Source: Gymnopus androsaceus JB14 (lineage: Eukaryota; Basidiomycota; Agaricomycetes; Agaricales; Omphalotaceae). From it: a stretch of DNA of 64,000 nucleotides. The stretch's first letter is position 1; each line of letters begins with the position of its first letter. The stretch covers positions 448,447-512,446 of the forward strand of contig ML769393.1 of assembly GCA_009733575.1 (NCBI GenBank), in the 5' to 3' direction. Below the pieces are notes generated by a model. The model was not told the DNA's origin. It made no database searches and was given only the letters and a program-made list of their open reading frames with translations. This document shows positions 43,450 to 55,280 of this stretch, piece after piece. Both the position numbers and the translations under genes were made by a program.

Positions 43450-45880
43450 CTAAATAGTCAAGATATTGATAGATTTCAGTTTGCCGCGTCTACCTCTCTA
43501 AGGAAAATAATTATCAACACCAGAGCAACACTCGAGGAGTAGGACAGTACAAACCTTGAGAAGAAGTAACCTGCAGTCATCCAGCATGACTTCATTCGCG
43601 CTGAAAGTATCCTCGCTGACGACTTCCACATAGGGAAGACAGCTAACGATGTTCTTTCGGAACACGCCTCGGACGTTGACCTTGGAGGGTCCGGTAACGA
43701 CGCGTTGATATCCACCTCGATCTCGTACTATGTCATGGGAGACCTCTTGACCATCACATAGATGAGAATGTGAGGACGTCGACGAGGACAAGGAAATTGG
43801 AGGCGAAGGAGGCTCTTCAACATCCATCGCCAATTCCTCTGTGGCTTTGGAAACAGAATAAGGATTGAAGTCCCTTACGCGAAGGAATTTCGGCAGTGGC
43901 CCTGCGCGTCCCATATGACTACTTTCGATGTCTCCAGCAGAAATAGCCACATCATTAATAAATACGAAATCCTCTGCGTCGGAATCTTCGCCGTCGTTAT
44001 CTTCGTTGACAGAATCATCGTCGCTACTAACCGACTCTTTCCCGGCATCCTCACGATGTATCAGTGAATCCAGACCAGCTCTGTCGAGAACACAGTCGAC
44101 AGTCCGTAGTCCGTAGATAGAGTGCTGCCAGTCTTTACTCAGACACTCTCTGAACCAGCGAGTGCTCTGTGGCCCCCAGACTTCCCATGGGATGGGCAAT
44201 ATAGGACTGTGGTTCCGTGAGGACCTCGGGGGTGTTATTCGGCCAGAGGATGATGGAGAAATGTTTAAAAGCATGGATGATGGCCCCGCATAGGTGGCTT
44301 GGGGTTCAGGGAAGTTAAGGAGGTCGTGTGAAGAGCCGTCCAGTGAAACAGAAGATGCAGAGGAAGGAACACTTGAGGGAGAGGGCGCGTAGTCGGACTC
44401 GGAAGGAGACGGAGAGGAGGAAAAAGATGGGCTACTTCCATTAGAAGAGGTTGAAGCGGGAGGAGATGGAGTGGTAATGGCTCTAGCAGAATTTGAACTT
44501 GTCCAAGGAAAAGGGACATTTATGTCCACATTTTCCGAGTAATTCCGCCATTCTGGAGGCGGATTCAAGAACGTTTTGGCACGGAAGAAGAAAACGAACG
44601 GATACACGGTGTCCCTATCGGTGAAGGCAGGCTGGAACACATATACACAACATGCGAGCAGACGGTCCTCCGGGGAGCTATAGTAGGTTTTTCTCTCTCC
44701 TGCAGGTCCCGGAAAGTAGCCTGGAGATGGGTTGCTATTGAGGCTGAGATACCAAAAACTGTACGCATCGGACAGGATTGGTAACGCGTAACGGGCGCGC
44801 ATAGCTGGATTTACAGGATCCGAAATGGGATCCGAGAAGTTGTAGACTTCAAGCAATCCATTGGGTCTCACAAGAAGAAAATGGTCTTCCGAAAGGAATG
44901 TAAAATCATCAATGCCGGAAAAGCAGTTTAGTGCGCACTGTGGGAATGTCAGTATAACGGCAGATGGACTGAAAGAACCTCGTACAGAGTTCGGAGATGG
45001 TGTACGCCATTTGAACACTGGAAACTACCATAAGGATTATGAGAAAATATGTTTGGTTATAGACACACCCTCAAAATGCCCTCGCATAGACCCCGATGTC
45101 TCCTTGATGAGGAAGCCAACTACACCGCCCGACACTTGAATTCGGACAGCACCTTCGGTCCCGTCGAAGCCTTCCCGCACTTGAAACGATTGTAAAGTCG
45201 GTGTTGGTGCATTTGGGTGAGGCTCATTCGTTGAAAGTGTGCGCAAATGTAGATCATACAAGTACGGAGAACTAGCGCGCTCGTTAGCTGCAGAACACAA
45301 ATGAGTAAAATAGAGAATAGAAGACCGACTTTTGATTCAAAGAGAGCAGCACTAGTAAATCCTGCGCAGGATCCATCGTAAAATCAATGATGTTGTCGAC
45401 TTCGGAGAAGGTATACGTTAGGTTGCGTTGTTCGCCAGACTCGACACTCGGAAGATCATAGAAAGTGATTTTTGTGGTACGTCTATCGGTCTCCTTTCCA
45501 ATCCCATAGGTACCTCCCGTAAACTCGTACACTGTGCCCGAATGTGCAAGCTTGAGTTTATGACGAGACTTGACACTAAGAGTCCTGAATGCATGTTCCC
45601 GTTCCCTCAGCATCCGAAGAGAAAAGGAAGGCTCGGAATTTAAAGGAATAGCTGATAGCATTCGGGCCCTTGCGAGTTCAATGGTATATTGCAGAGCGGA
45701 AGAGTCATTGATAATTCTCCGTAGACGTCTAGCGATCTAAGAAAGAATTAAATCAGCTTCAAAGATAAAATAGAATGCAATTGAGCAAACCAGATTGCAT
45801 TGAAGCAAGTCTTTGACAGAAAGAAAGCAGAGGACATGGCAGACAAGTTCCACTGGCAAGTGGAAGAATGAGAGTGTCAT
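43450..45880 (-). CDS. F-box protein with long acidic/serine-rich region
   Basis: Exons are 45880-45791, 45736-45326, 45287-45069, 45017-43555 and 43497-43450. The N-terminal F-box reads FFHLPVELVCHVLCFLSVKD, followed by QCNL and RRLRRIIN. Landmarks of this agaricomycete F-box family follow: LARARMLSAIP, LHLRTLSTNEPHP and DDFTFLSEDHFLLV. A Ser/Pro-rich stretch (about 44240-44500) and an acidic stretch (EDNDGEDSDAEDF) come next. The final exon is basic (RGRRGKLKSI). The role is probably substrate recognition in an SCF ligase. One inconsistency: exon 2 leaves phase 0 but exon 3 needs phase 1. A fifth A in the AAAA run at about 45329-45332 would fix it. Confidence 0.75.
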
Positions 45881-46034
45881 GGTGGTACTTAAATGGAAGA
45901 AGTAATCCTGGCGCTTGGATCCGATAGGCGCTTGCAAGAGGGCGCTTAATTTTCAATTCTTCATTGCTCATCGCCATTCTCCACGTCAAAAGCCGAGACC
46001 CTACTTGCTCTTTTCGTCGACCACATTTCGGAGC
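45881..46034. promoter_or_regulatory. Head-to-head promoter of F-box gene and RUD3
   Basis: The start codons of the minus-strand F-box gene and plus-strand RUD3 are 154 bases apart, so promoter elements must be shared or overlapping. No specific motif is claimed. Confidence 0.5.
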
Positions 46035-47840
46035 ATGTCAAATAACGGAGAAAGTTCGTCTTCGTCTTCGTCTACTGCTCGCTCAATGAACGCTTTTTCT
46101 GCAGGAGAAATGAGATCATCTCTGGATAGTGAACGGAGCAATCCCGAATCTCCAATACACGTCAATGGTCATGACAATACCGACGACGCGGAGGAACCCT
46201 TGGAGCCGATAGAGCGACTGCAGCGAGAGCTGCAAAGGACTCGAGATGAGAAAGAGGCGTTGGGGACCCAGTATCGCAATCTACTCGCCAAATTAACCGC
46301 AATGCGTACAACACTGGGTAATAAACTAAAGAAGGATGCTGTGTGTACCTCTTTTGCCTCTCAAATATTTTTTAGGCTCACTCTGCATAGGAAGAACTGG
46401 ACCGTACTGAGCAGCTGGTCCAACAATTAACTGCGCAAAATGACGACCTAACTTCCACCGTGGAAACTCTAAAAGAGGAGCTTATAGCTACCTCTGATGA
46501 ATCTGCACGCACAGCGGCAGAACTTGATAATTTGCGGAATCGCGCCTTCCAAGAAAGCGCGCAGGAAAGTATGCTGCGAGAGCGGGAGCTACGGGAAACA
46601 CAGACCGAGTTGGAACGATGTAGACTGGAACGTGATGAATGGGAGAGGATTGCATTGCAAGAAAAGGCATATTCCGAGGATGCGAGGTCGTCACTAGAGT
46701 CAATCACCAGGGACCTAGAGTACGAAAAAGAAGCGCACGCGAGGGAAGCGACAGAACTTGAGCTTGCGAGGGAAAGGGGAGATAATCTTCAGTCTGTGCT
46801 CCAAGATTTCCAAGCTGGTATTATCATCTTATCCCTCCAAAGTTCCTTCTTCTGAACGTCACCCGTAGCAAAGGAGCACGAGCTGCGGCAGGCGGTCAGG
46901 GACTACGAATCACAACTGGCGCAAGTTACTCAATCTCTGGCCGAGTTCAAGCACCGAGCGTTGACAGCAGAGGTAAATCAAACACCCTTTTCTTGGTGTT
47001 CTCATTATGACCTTCTATATAGATGAATTTGGAAGAGTCGCAAACGAACACTTCACGAACACAAGAGCTAGAAAAGGAAGTCAAGGAAAAGACAGTCCTT
47101 GTCAACAAACTACGGCATGAAAGTAAGATTAACGGTTCCTCCTTCCCCGTGTTCAATGCCTCATCTAGCTCCTAGCTGTCATCATAAACGAGCATCTAAT
47201 GGAGGCGCTTCGACGCCTAAGAAAAAACTCCTCAGACACCAATGTGGATAGACGACTGGTCACCAACGTCCTTCTTTCCTTCATTACGACTCCTCGAGCT
47301 GATCCTAAGCGTTTTGAAATGTTATCATTACTCGCCTCCATTTTGTCTTGGTCAGATATGGAACGCGAAAAGGCAGGGCTACAACGATCCCACCAACCCG
47401 CCGTCACCTCACCCTCTTCATCCTTCTGGCGGCGGACGTCCTCTTCAGAAGGTCCAAAGGGAGCAGAGCTACAAAAGACGGATGAAACGGAGGTATATTT
47501 ATTTATTATAGTAAAAACCCGATCCAAGCTAACCTATGCACTGTAGTCGTTCTCTCGACTTTGGGTAGAATTTCTTCTTACTGAGGCGGCATCGGGAGAG
47601 TCGCAATCTACAACCACGAGTCCCTCACGGACAAATACTTCTCTTCCTGGAAGTCCCACACTGAATGGATTTTCATTGCCAAACTCAACAAACCTCAGTC
47701 CGCCTGCCCCTGGCTCACAACGGCGCATGTCGTCATTTGGATCTCTAGCTGGAATGGCCAGCTCGCCAAATCTCTCTCTAGGTGGTTCGCCCCCGCCACG
47801 GAAAGGGAAGGAAAAGATGATCTTAGAGTCAGATACCTAA
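46035..47840 (+). CDS. RUD3: Golgin with GRAB (GRIP-related Arf-binding) domain, RUD3 type
   Basis: Six exons (46035-46340, 46391-46817, 46869-46972, 47023-47122, 47176-47492, 47547-47840) join in phase to 515 residues. A Ser-rich disordered N-terminus is followed by a long coiled coil from about residue 65 to 290 (heptads such as IERLQRELQRTRDEKEAL). A GRAB domain follows (VIINEHLMEALRRLRKNS, then NVDRRLVTNVLLSF, KRFEMLSLLASILSW, REKAGLQR). The tail is Ser/Pro-rich. Rud3 and GMAP-210 proteins tether vesicles at the cis-Golgi and are recruited by Arf1 through this domain. Length and order match fungal RUD3. Confidence 0.88.
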
Positions 47841-48666
47841 ACTTGTTTAAGCTACTTCTTCTCAGACGATTTTGGTTCCTGGCTGTTCTCGGATTATTTG
47901 CGGGCTAAGTACATTGTATTATTCGTCAATATATTAAGTATCTACGTACAAGTAACTTATAAGTGCAGTAACTTGACAAAAACTGGACTACACTACAATT
48001 CCAAAGACTGTACTATGCGAGTACGGGCGTCGAATAGTATCCTACGCTATACAGTACTTTCTGGGAATCTGCTCCTCCGAATCTATACCTTGTTAAATAT
48101 AGGCGCGGCAGATTTATCTGAGGACCAGGCAAGAGTCAAGGGACGATCTGGATTCAAATTTAGGCGCTTGTCGCATCGAGCGCTCCTCCAAACTTGTTCC
48201 CATCTTACGGCGGTGCTTTTTGAATTTTTTACTGCTCGATTTGATCCCAGAATCTAGTACGGTTCCAATTCTCCGACGCTCAGTTCAGTTCAGAGACTAC
48301 AAGCCATGGTCGCATCCGTTCTTCCATTCTCAAGTAACTTGCGTTCTCATCATCTCTACGGTCGCGCGCGCGGGACCGGCCAACTCTCCTTTCGTAGCCT
48401 TTTGTATATTCTGCTTGCCAACCACTTCCGACCATGGTAGGCTCATTTAATTTTAGCGCAGCTCAGAGCTGTAACCCAGGAACTCTAAACTAATAGCAAA
48501 CTAACCTGTACTGAGCCAGCGGCAGCGCCACTGATGAAAACTTTTTGTTCCAATCCATCCAATATAGTCAATATAGTCTAAGCCCAATGGTAGTTGACGC
48601 TTGACAGAACAAGGAACGACTCGAACTTTCTCTCCTCGACCAGCTCTCAGCCCTCAACTATCACCT
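47841..48666. other. Intergenic region, no gene recognised
   Basis: About 825 bases lie between RUD3 and the DUF6535 gene. Short frames lack motifs. A small GC block (GTCGCGCGCGCGGGA) occurs near 48360. The promoter of the next gene is probably in the last part. Confidence 0.35.
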
Positions 48667-51558
48667 ATGTCCACGCATTTCAACAGATACCTGAGTGAAT
48701 CTAGTACCATTGCTGCTACTGCGAGTTCTACGACCTCTAAAATTAATGAAGGATCAAAGCCAAGCCCGAAAGAAGACCAATTCAACTACCAGAAAGGTAT
48801 TTCATTATTCTTCATCTCCGTTATTGATCTAATTTCTTGAAATTAACAGTACCACCCAGGAGCAATGATTCTGACGATGACTACGAGCAGAGGTTTGCCG
48901 AGGATCCTATGTTTGAGGAAACAGGTCCAAATGCTCGAGTTTGGCGGACATATCTAGTGGAAAGCGCAGCTTTTGACGAAAATATGGTTGGAGAGGCTCG
49001 AGATGGCTTGGATTCAATGTTAATCTTCGTTAGTACACCATCCTTCCGAAACTAAATGCACACAGTTAATTCAATGTATACTAGGCTGGTCTTTTCTCCT
49101 CAGTCGTCACTTCTTTTCTCATTCAAACATTCCAAAACCTCCAGCCTCCAGTTGTAGCGATGTTGCTTTCTGAGATCGCTACCGTACAGCGTGCAACTGC
49201 GGGAAACATTCTTTTACCGCCCTCGAATATCACCGCTATTTTGAATCTGGCAAACCCAGATACAACAAACTTCGGTCTGTGGATCACCGGCATTTGGGTC
49301 TTCAGTCTCTCGCTCTCCCTTATCGTCGCCCTGGCCTCTGTTTTAGTGAAACAATGGCTTTATCATTACTTATCCCTTCCTTCTGGAACCTCAGGAGAGC
49401 GAAGTCGCCTTCGACATTATCGCTATATTGGGTTTCAGAGGTGGCACGTTTTGACTATCATCGGATCTCTTCCTGTCATCATGCACCTCTCACTCGCACT
49501 ATTCTTTGCCGGGCTTTTCATGTTTTTGCGCCCTGTTAGCCCACCCAATAGCCAAACGCTGTCGAACGTCATAGGCAGCTTCACTCTCTTTGTTTATGTG
49601 CTCTATCTAGCCACAAATATCCTCCCGATATTTTCCCCCCAGTGTCCATACCAGACACCTTTATCCGCATTCCTCTTCAAAGTCAGGGCACTAATACTTC
49701 CATCACGGAGTCAATCAAAGGCGACTCCTGGGCAGAGTCAGCCTTCATCCCTGAAAGGCTCGGAAGGATCTGCAGTGCGTGCTACCTATGATAGCCTATC
49801 CCTACAGTCCCTACACTGGCTGTACACCATGTCTTCCAATCCATCTGTCCACAGTGTTGTCATTCAAGCTATTGGAGGCCTTCCTGTATCATTGAAATCA
49901 GAAGTTGGCTATTTGTTTTCTGAATGCGCTCAAGATATCGAGCGTTTGCTACTAAAGTGCACGACGGACGTTCCTGGTTCCCTTTCACGGCAGGCTATGG
50001 TTGGGCTAGAGACTGTTACGGAGAGGATATGCAGAACTATTTCATTCCTGTCTGCATCGTCCTCACTTTTCAACTCCTTTGTCTGGGCATCCCCTGCTAC
50101 CTTCTCGGGAGCAGTGACCTTTCCGACATCTAACAGCCCCTACTTCGAGGCCAGCTCACTTTCGATGGATCTCAAGAAAGGGATCAGGAGTATCCAAGAG
50201 TATCGCGCGTTTATTTCCGCCCATCATCTTGACCTTCTGCATCACCCGGTGGTGTGGAATCGGCTCTTGTACAATGCTCTTGAGAACGATGCTTTTGCAA
50301 AGTTCAGTGAGCATGGTGGCGAGGAGGATGCAGTTTTTTGCCTCGCAATCCTCAGAGCTATATGGCCTTACCCATCTTCACCTCCGAGCCCGGATTCATT
50401 AACCATGACAATGGCAGACGCGATACATACCCATTGGCGGAAAGAGTATGTAAACTACCTTCGCAGGAAATTTTTGGAGATGCTTTTGCCTTTCAATCAC
50501 TACTCGGATGATAACACCAGTGATCAGAGATTGGTCGCAGCCATGGAATTTGCGTTATTTCACATTGCGAAGACTCCAAACACCCTCGAAAGCAGCCATT
50601 GGCATATCATCGACTATATATTTGCCCACCATGATTTTACAGCGACTAATCCTTATTTTCCCAGTTTTGTTGTTCGTCTCATTGAGAAGAGCAATATCCT
50701 GGTATGCGAAACCCCACTGGATTCTGAGTATGATATTGTATTGCATCGTCGTGCGACGATTTTGCACGTCTACGAGAGGACTAGGATGAATTCTGCTCAG
50801 GCAAGTAATAGGCTGTCCAACAGTGGATCGGAGTTCGCACTGCTCCCCCGTGCTATTGAAAGGACCTTCCAAAGCATGCAAGACCTAGTTGACCGCCCGG
50901 ACTCTACCATGTCTGAGGCATCATCACTACTGTTCGTGCATGCATTGGATGTTCTTTCGCTCGCCCTTCGAAATGGTGTTCCGGATGCTTATCAGATTGC
51001 CATGGATTATCGTTGCTTAGAGCTTCTTCACAAAGTCGAAGCAAAAAGGCGGGAAATTAACAATCACCCCCACAACATCCGATTTATTGACTGCTATATC
51101 GCCGGCCTAAAAAGACTCACCCTCGCGTTGAAAGAGCCTGGTATCGACTATCTTTTCCATTCTACAAATCTGCGCCTTGTAGTCTTGATCTCCCACACCA
51201 TTTCCGCTGTGGACAGAGACGCAGATGATGCATCTCAACTTCCGAGACTGCTACAGTGTCGCTGAACAAGCTCACCCAACTACGTCCCGATGCTCAGATC
51301 TGGACTGGCTGCCTACACTGGTTGAGCCGTGTAATGGATTGGGCAGTGGACGTCAATAACGGGAGTAGGAGGACTGAGGAAGACGTACGCCTACGCCAAA
51401 TTCAAAATTTCGTCAAAGAGAGGCTTGGAGAAGAGTGGCTGGGCACTGTGCTGCATCTGCATATGAGACTATTGGAGCTACAACCGTATAGGCCATCGCC
51501 GTTCATCCGAGAACTCCAGGAGACCATCAGGTGGCTTGAAGACTTTGTTCAACATTGA
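48667..51558 (+). CDS. DUF6535 domain membrane protein
   Basis: Exons are 48667-48796, 48850-49028 and one long exon from 49085. The DUF6535 domain is clear: VWRTYLVESAAFDENMVGEA, then DSMLIFAGLFSSVVTSFLIQ and two further membrane segments (FGLWITGIWVFSLSLSLIVA and HLSLALFFAGLFMFLRPVS). A KQWLYHYLSLP block lies between them. The remaining C-terminal 500 residues are soluble and helical, without a named domain. The family is widespread in agaricomycetes and its function is unknown. The long frame stops at 51265, but 51256-51558 continues in another frame with natural composition (LNKLTQLRPDAQIW to FVQH). A missing base near 51240 would join them, so the true end is probably 51558. Confidence 0.78.
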
Positions 51559-52027
51559 TGTTATAGTGTGTAAAGATGGAAGTGTATCGCACTATTAGTA
51601 TACCCTACTTATTTGTATTATATACCAGCGAACCGTCGTGTACACTGTAATTTTGAAGAGACAGGCCGCACTAGAAATAAGCGCGATCTATCGCTTCACG
51701 ATCATCGTTTATTTAAAATCCTATCTACATACATACTCTCATATCCGCTATAGCTACTCGACTATCTTACTCACCTCTCTAATATCTCGGAACCGACAGC
51801 CAGATCGAAATGTCTTTATTTTCTACTCTCCCTCGTAGCAAAGGCGTCCTGAGGACCTTTCGATCAGCAGTCCTTTTTACCAGATTCGGAATCACCACCT
51901 CGAGTCTTTCCTATCAAACCCGGTCCTGTAATTATACGCCTCTGATCAGCCAAGAGCTAATACCAACCACTAACTTCAGGAAAAAAACCAACTTCACCAT
52001 CCTGAAGCATTGTACTTTCCAGGTCCA
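51559..52027. other. Spacer with possible upstream exon
   Basis: The plus-strand frame 51810-52031 starts with a basic, Ser-rich peptide (MSLFSTLPRSKGVLRTFRSA) that could be a mitochondrial targeting first exon of the following gene, but no splice path was confirmed. Otherwise this is AT-rich spacer. Confidence 0.3.
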
Positions 52028-52573
52028 ATGAAATCAGAACATCATCTATACCGTATTTCCCCTATACCCGGCTCCATCATACCCTCTCCTTCTCCTGCTC
52101 TCATAGAGAGACTCGAAATCCAGCACATAGTGTATCTGGATGCACAGAGCAGCAGAAGCCCCTACGACGTTGTCCGTTTGAATGTCACCCGGGATTTAGC
52201 CAATACATACACTGAACTCAAGGACTATCACAAAGCACTCCAAATTATCGATGACGCTATTTACGCTGCTGCAGGTGATGATGCCGCCAAACAGGAGTTT
52301 GGAGAAGCATTTGAAGATTCGGGTGTGTTTTATAAAGACGTGGAAGACGTTGATCGGTCCAAACTGGACAAAGTCTTTGACTCCTACCAAGCCGTCGATG
52401 ATCTGTTGGATGTCAGGGAATCATTGATACGTGTGATGGATCTGGAAATGCCGGGCTGGGAAGCAAAGGTATTAGTGGAGGCAGGGGAGAAAGGGGGATC
52501 GAGTGAACCGGCCAACAATGACTCTCCGGTTCGTCCAGCGGAGTCTGTGAGGATTGAGAGAGATGGATCCTGA
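52028..52573 (+). CDS. Uncharacterised protein with one TPR-like segment
   Basis: An open frame of 181 residues starts at the ATG at 52028 (an earlier in-frame ATG at 52010 adds six residues). The segment ARDLANTYTELKDYHKALQI, as read from about 52190 with T for the first A, has the helix pattern of a tetratricopeptide repeat. It is followed by an acidic stretch (EAFEDSGVFYKDVEDVDRS) and a short disordered tail. Codon use looks coding and the frame is clean. I cannot name a family. An upstream exon at about 51810 may belong to it. Confidence 0.5.
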   Translation: MKSEHHLYRISPIPGSIIPSPSPALIERLEIQHIVYLDAQSSRSPYDVVRLNVTRDLANTYTELKDYHKALQIIDDAIYAAAGDDAAKQEFGEAFEDSGVFYKDVEDVDRSKLDKVFDSYQAVDDLLDVRESLIRVMDLEMPGWEAKVLVEAGEKGGSSEPANNDSPVRPAESVRIERDGS

Positions 52574-52824
52574 TATATCATATTCCTTTTCTCTGTAGTA
52601 GTTTTTTTGGGAGACGCACTAATTCGGACCCTACTAACGCGTCATTGGTATAAATAGAGAAAAGAATATTTACGATGTTACGGATGTAGTATATCTTGAG
52701 TGACGTGACGACGTTGAATGCGGTAATTTAGACGCTCATGTTATCGGATCATCGTCCGAATATTTTAATATATACCGAAAAGACTTTTTTTTCTCGAGTC
52801 ACTTCAAACTTGCTTCAACCTTCC

Positions 52825-54897
52825 ATGGGAGCTACTACGACAGAGACTGTTATACCAGTTCCTCTTGGGCTACCGGTGCCACCATTTACACCTCATGCTA
52901 TATCTGTTTCTCTTCCTACCTGGCGTGATAATGTCGGATACGAAGAAGGAGACAAAAGAGTAATGGATTCTATGGTTTGCGGGTATCCTAGATTCTTTAT
53001 TGGCCTCGGAATTCAAAAAGTAATGCTCGGAATACTTTCGTTTATTTTTATGCTCATTTTTTTCATAGCTAGCGAACATATGCGCTCAGAAATTCGGTGC
53101 TCCAGGCGAAAGCGCTATGCTTTTCCCAACTCAAAAGACTGCTGATGCTTGCCGTTCCTTCATACACGATCGTTCATCCTTGGAAGGAGCTCCTGCTCAC
53201 GCTCGATTGATTCAGCTTTTAATTTGTCCAGAGGATAAGGCAAATAAAGCTGTTCTTGTTAACTCCGAGGACTGTAATTGTAACGGTTCTGCCTCTTTAT
53301 TGGACCTTCATATCGTCCTTTTTCCTATGGAGGCTTTTCCTCTGGCTAAGCAGTTTTGGCAACATTGCGGAGCTGGTATATCCAGTCGTCTTGCGGAGCA
53401 ATGTCTTTCTCTCCTACCAGAAGGCTCTCCGTCCATCACTTCTTCACCTCCACCACCCTTTGCCCGTCGTATACCCTTCAAAACATCTAATCGGCACTAT
53501 TCTGTCAAGGAAACTCGAAGAGTTTCTCCTCCTACAGCCGTCGAAGACTTGAACGCTGACCACAGTGTCTATTTGGAGGAGAGATACGGGCGAAACCTGC
53601 CAATAACGGCGGCGGCGGCAGCCAAACGAGCTCTTCGTCGCAGGATCTCTGGTGTACTATTGCGAGATGACCGTAGCTCTGATAATGCTGGCGATCAAAA
53701 CCTGCAGCTTGGTCCTAGTGCTCGAGGTGTGAGTGAGGTATCCGAAACGGATGTTTACCTCTATCCAGGAGGCATGAACGCGATTTGGAACGCGCATCAA
53801 CTGGCTTTGGGCACTCGACCACCGGCAAAGAGCGTTTGTTTTGGGTATGCTGTTCTTTGGTTCGTTCGTCCTGTGCCTCTTGGCTAATACTTCCACAGGT
53901 TTCCATACATCGATACTTTGAAAGTTCTTCAGAAATGGGGTCCTGGATGTCATTTCCTCGGTCACGGTCTCGATAGCGATATTGACGAGCTGGAGAATAT
54001 TCTCGAGGAGGAGTCCAAGTTGGATCCATCCAAGCCACCAATCCTGGCACTTTTCACCGAGTTTCCTTCTAATCCTCTATTACGCTCTGCAGACCTACCA
54101 CGTCTCCGAAACTGGCAGACAAATATGATTTTTTAATCGTTGTTGACGAAACCGTTGGCAATTTCATGAACGTGGAGGTCTTACCATTTGCCGACATGGT
54201 TGTTAGCAGCTTGACCAAGGTGTTCAGTGGATCGTCGAACGTTATGGGTGGAAGGTATGGAATTAAGTCATTTTCCTCCTCTTTCTATCTAACGTTCTTG
54301 TTAGTCTCGTTCTCAACCCCAAAAGACGTCATTACGCATCTTTGAAATCCTACCTAGAATTAAACTACGAAGACATCTACTTTGACGAGGACGCTATCTT
54401 CATGGAACGAAACTCACGCGACGTCCAAAGACGTATCAAAGTCATCGACCATAACACCGAAACGATCTGTGATTTCCTGATACTCCCGTTCGCGTGCCGC
54501 TGGCGTTCCCAACGCCATTATCAAGGACGTGGCGTATCCCAAATACAGCACCCCCGAACATTACAACCGCTGTCGTATCAAAGAGAATAGTGCAAACTGG
54601 AACTCAGACTGGTGGCTATGGTGGTTTATTCTCCATAACGTTCACGTCAGGTAGCAGCATCTCATGCGTTCTTCGATGCATTGCCATGCCACAAAGGACC
54701 CAGTTTGGGAACCAATTTCACGCTCGCTTCTCCGTTCACTATCCTTGCTCATTTCACCGAGTTGGATTGGGCAGCGCAGTATGGTGTTGAAGCGGATTTG
54801 GTGAGGGATTAGTGTCGGGATGGAGGACACTGATGTGTTGCTAGCTGGGTTCGATTTGGCTTTGAAAGCCGCTAAAGCTGCGCATGAAACGTCTTGA
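52825..54897 (+). pseudogene. STR2: Cystathionine gamma-synthase-like PLP enzyme (STR2 type), frame broken several times
   Basis: The first exons (52825-53019, 53069-53844) and the exon from 53899 encode a large Cys/Met-metabolism PLP enzyme like yeast Str2: [71 protein letters not shown], and the lysine site SSLTKVFSG. Such enzymes make cystathionine from cysteine and an activated homoserine. The frame breaks near 54107-54111 (RLR before [10 protein letters not shown]), near 54480, near 54590, at about 54650 (an extra G before [15 protein letters not shown]) and near 54810 (an extra G in GGG). The peptide stays family-like across all breaks, down to the end at 54897. It is either a very recent pseudogene or an intact gene with assembly errors. 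An in-frame upstream ATG exists at 52738. Confidence 0.75.
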
Positions 54898-55276
54898 TGT
54901 TTTTGCTTGCTCTAATCAGTTACCCTCATCGATACCGTTGCTTTCTTTTCCTTCTTTATCATCCTCCAACAGGACTTAATCTTATTATTATTACACCAGC
55001 ATTGATATCTTCATTTGTATCCAACTACAAGCAGCTTACGATCTAAACCTATGTAGCATTCGGTTATCTGACTAGTTTTATATGTAAATATAACATATAC
55101 CTTCATACCGTGGAATAAAAGCCTCGGACTTCTAAGCCTAGACAACCTAGAAGAGTGTCGAACGATCTGTGTCTGAGTCTAGGAAGCGTAACGACTTCAG
55201 ATGTGAGGCAGCGCGCTAAGCTGGTAGAAATTCGTTTTGTAGCTTCCGTCGAGAATTATGTAGCTTCCGTCGAGAA
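54898..55276. other. Intergenic region between convergent genes
   Basis: This is AT-rich 3' flanking sequence of both neighbours, with a 21-bp direct duplication at its right end. No gene is seen. Confidence 0.4.
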
Positions 55277-55280
55277 TTAT
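55239..55280. repeat. Two perfect 21-bp tandem copies at a gene end
   Basis: The unit GTAGCTTCCGTCGAGAATTA plus T occurs at 55239-55259 and 55260-55280, followed by the start of a third copy (GTAGC). The stop codon of the minus-strand CNH gene (55277-55279) lies inside the second copy. Confidence 0.85.
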
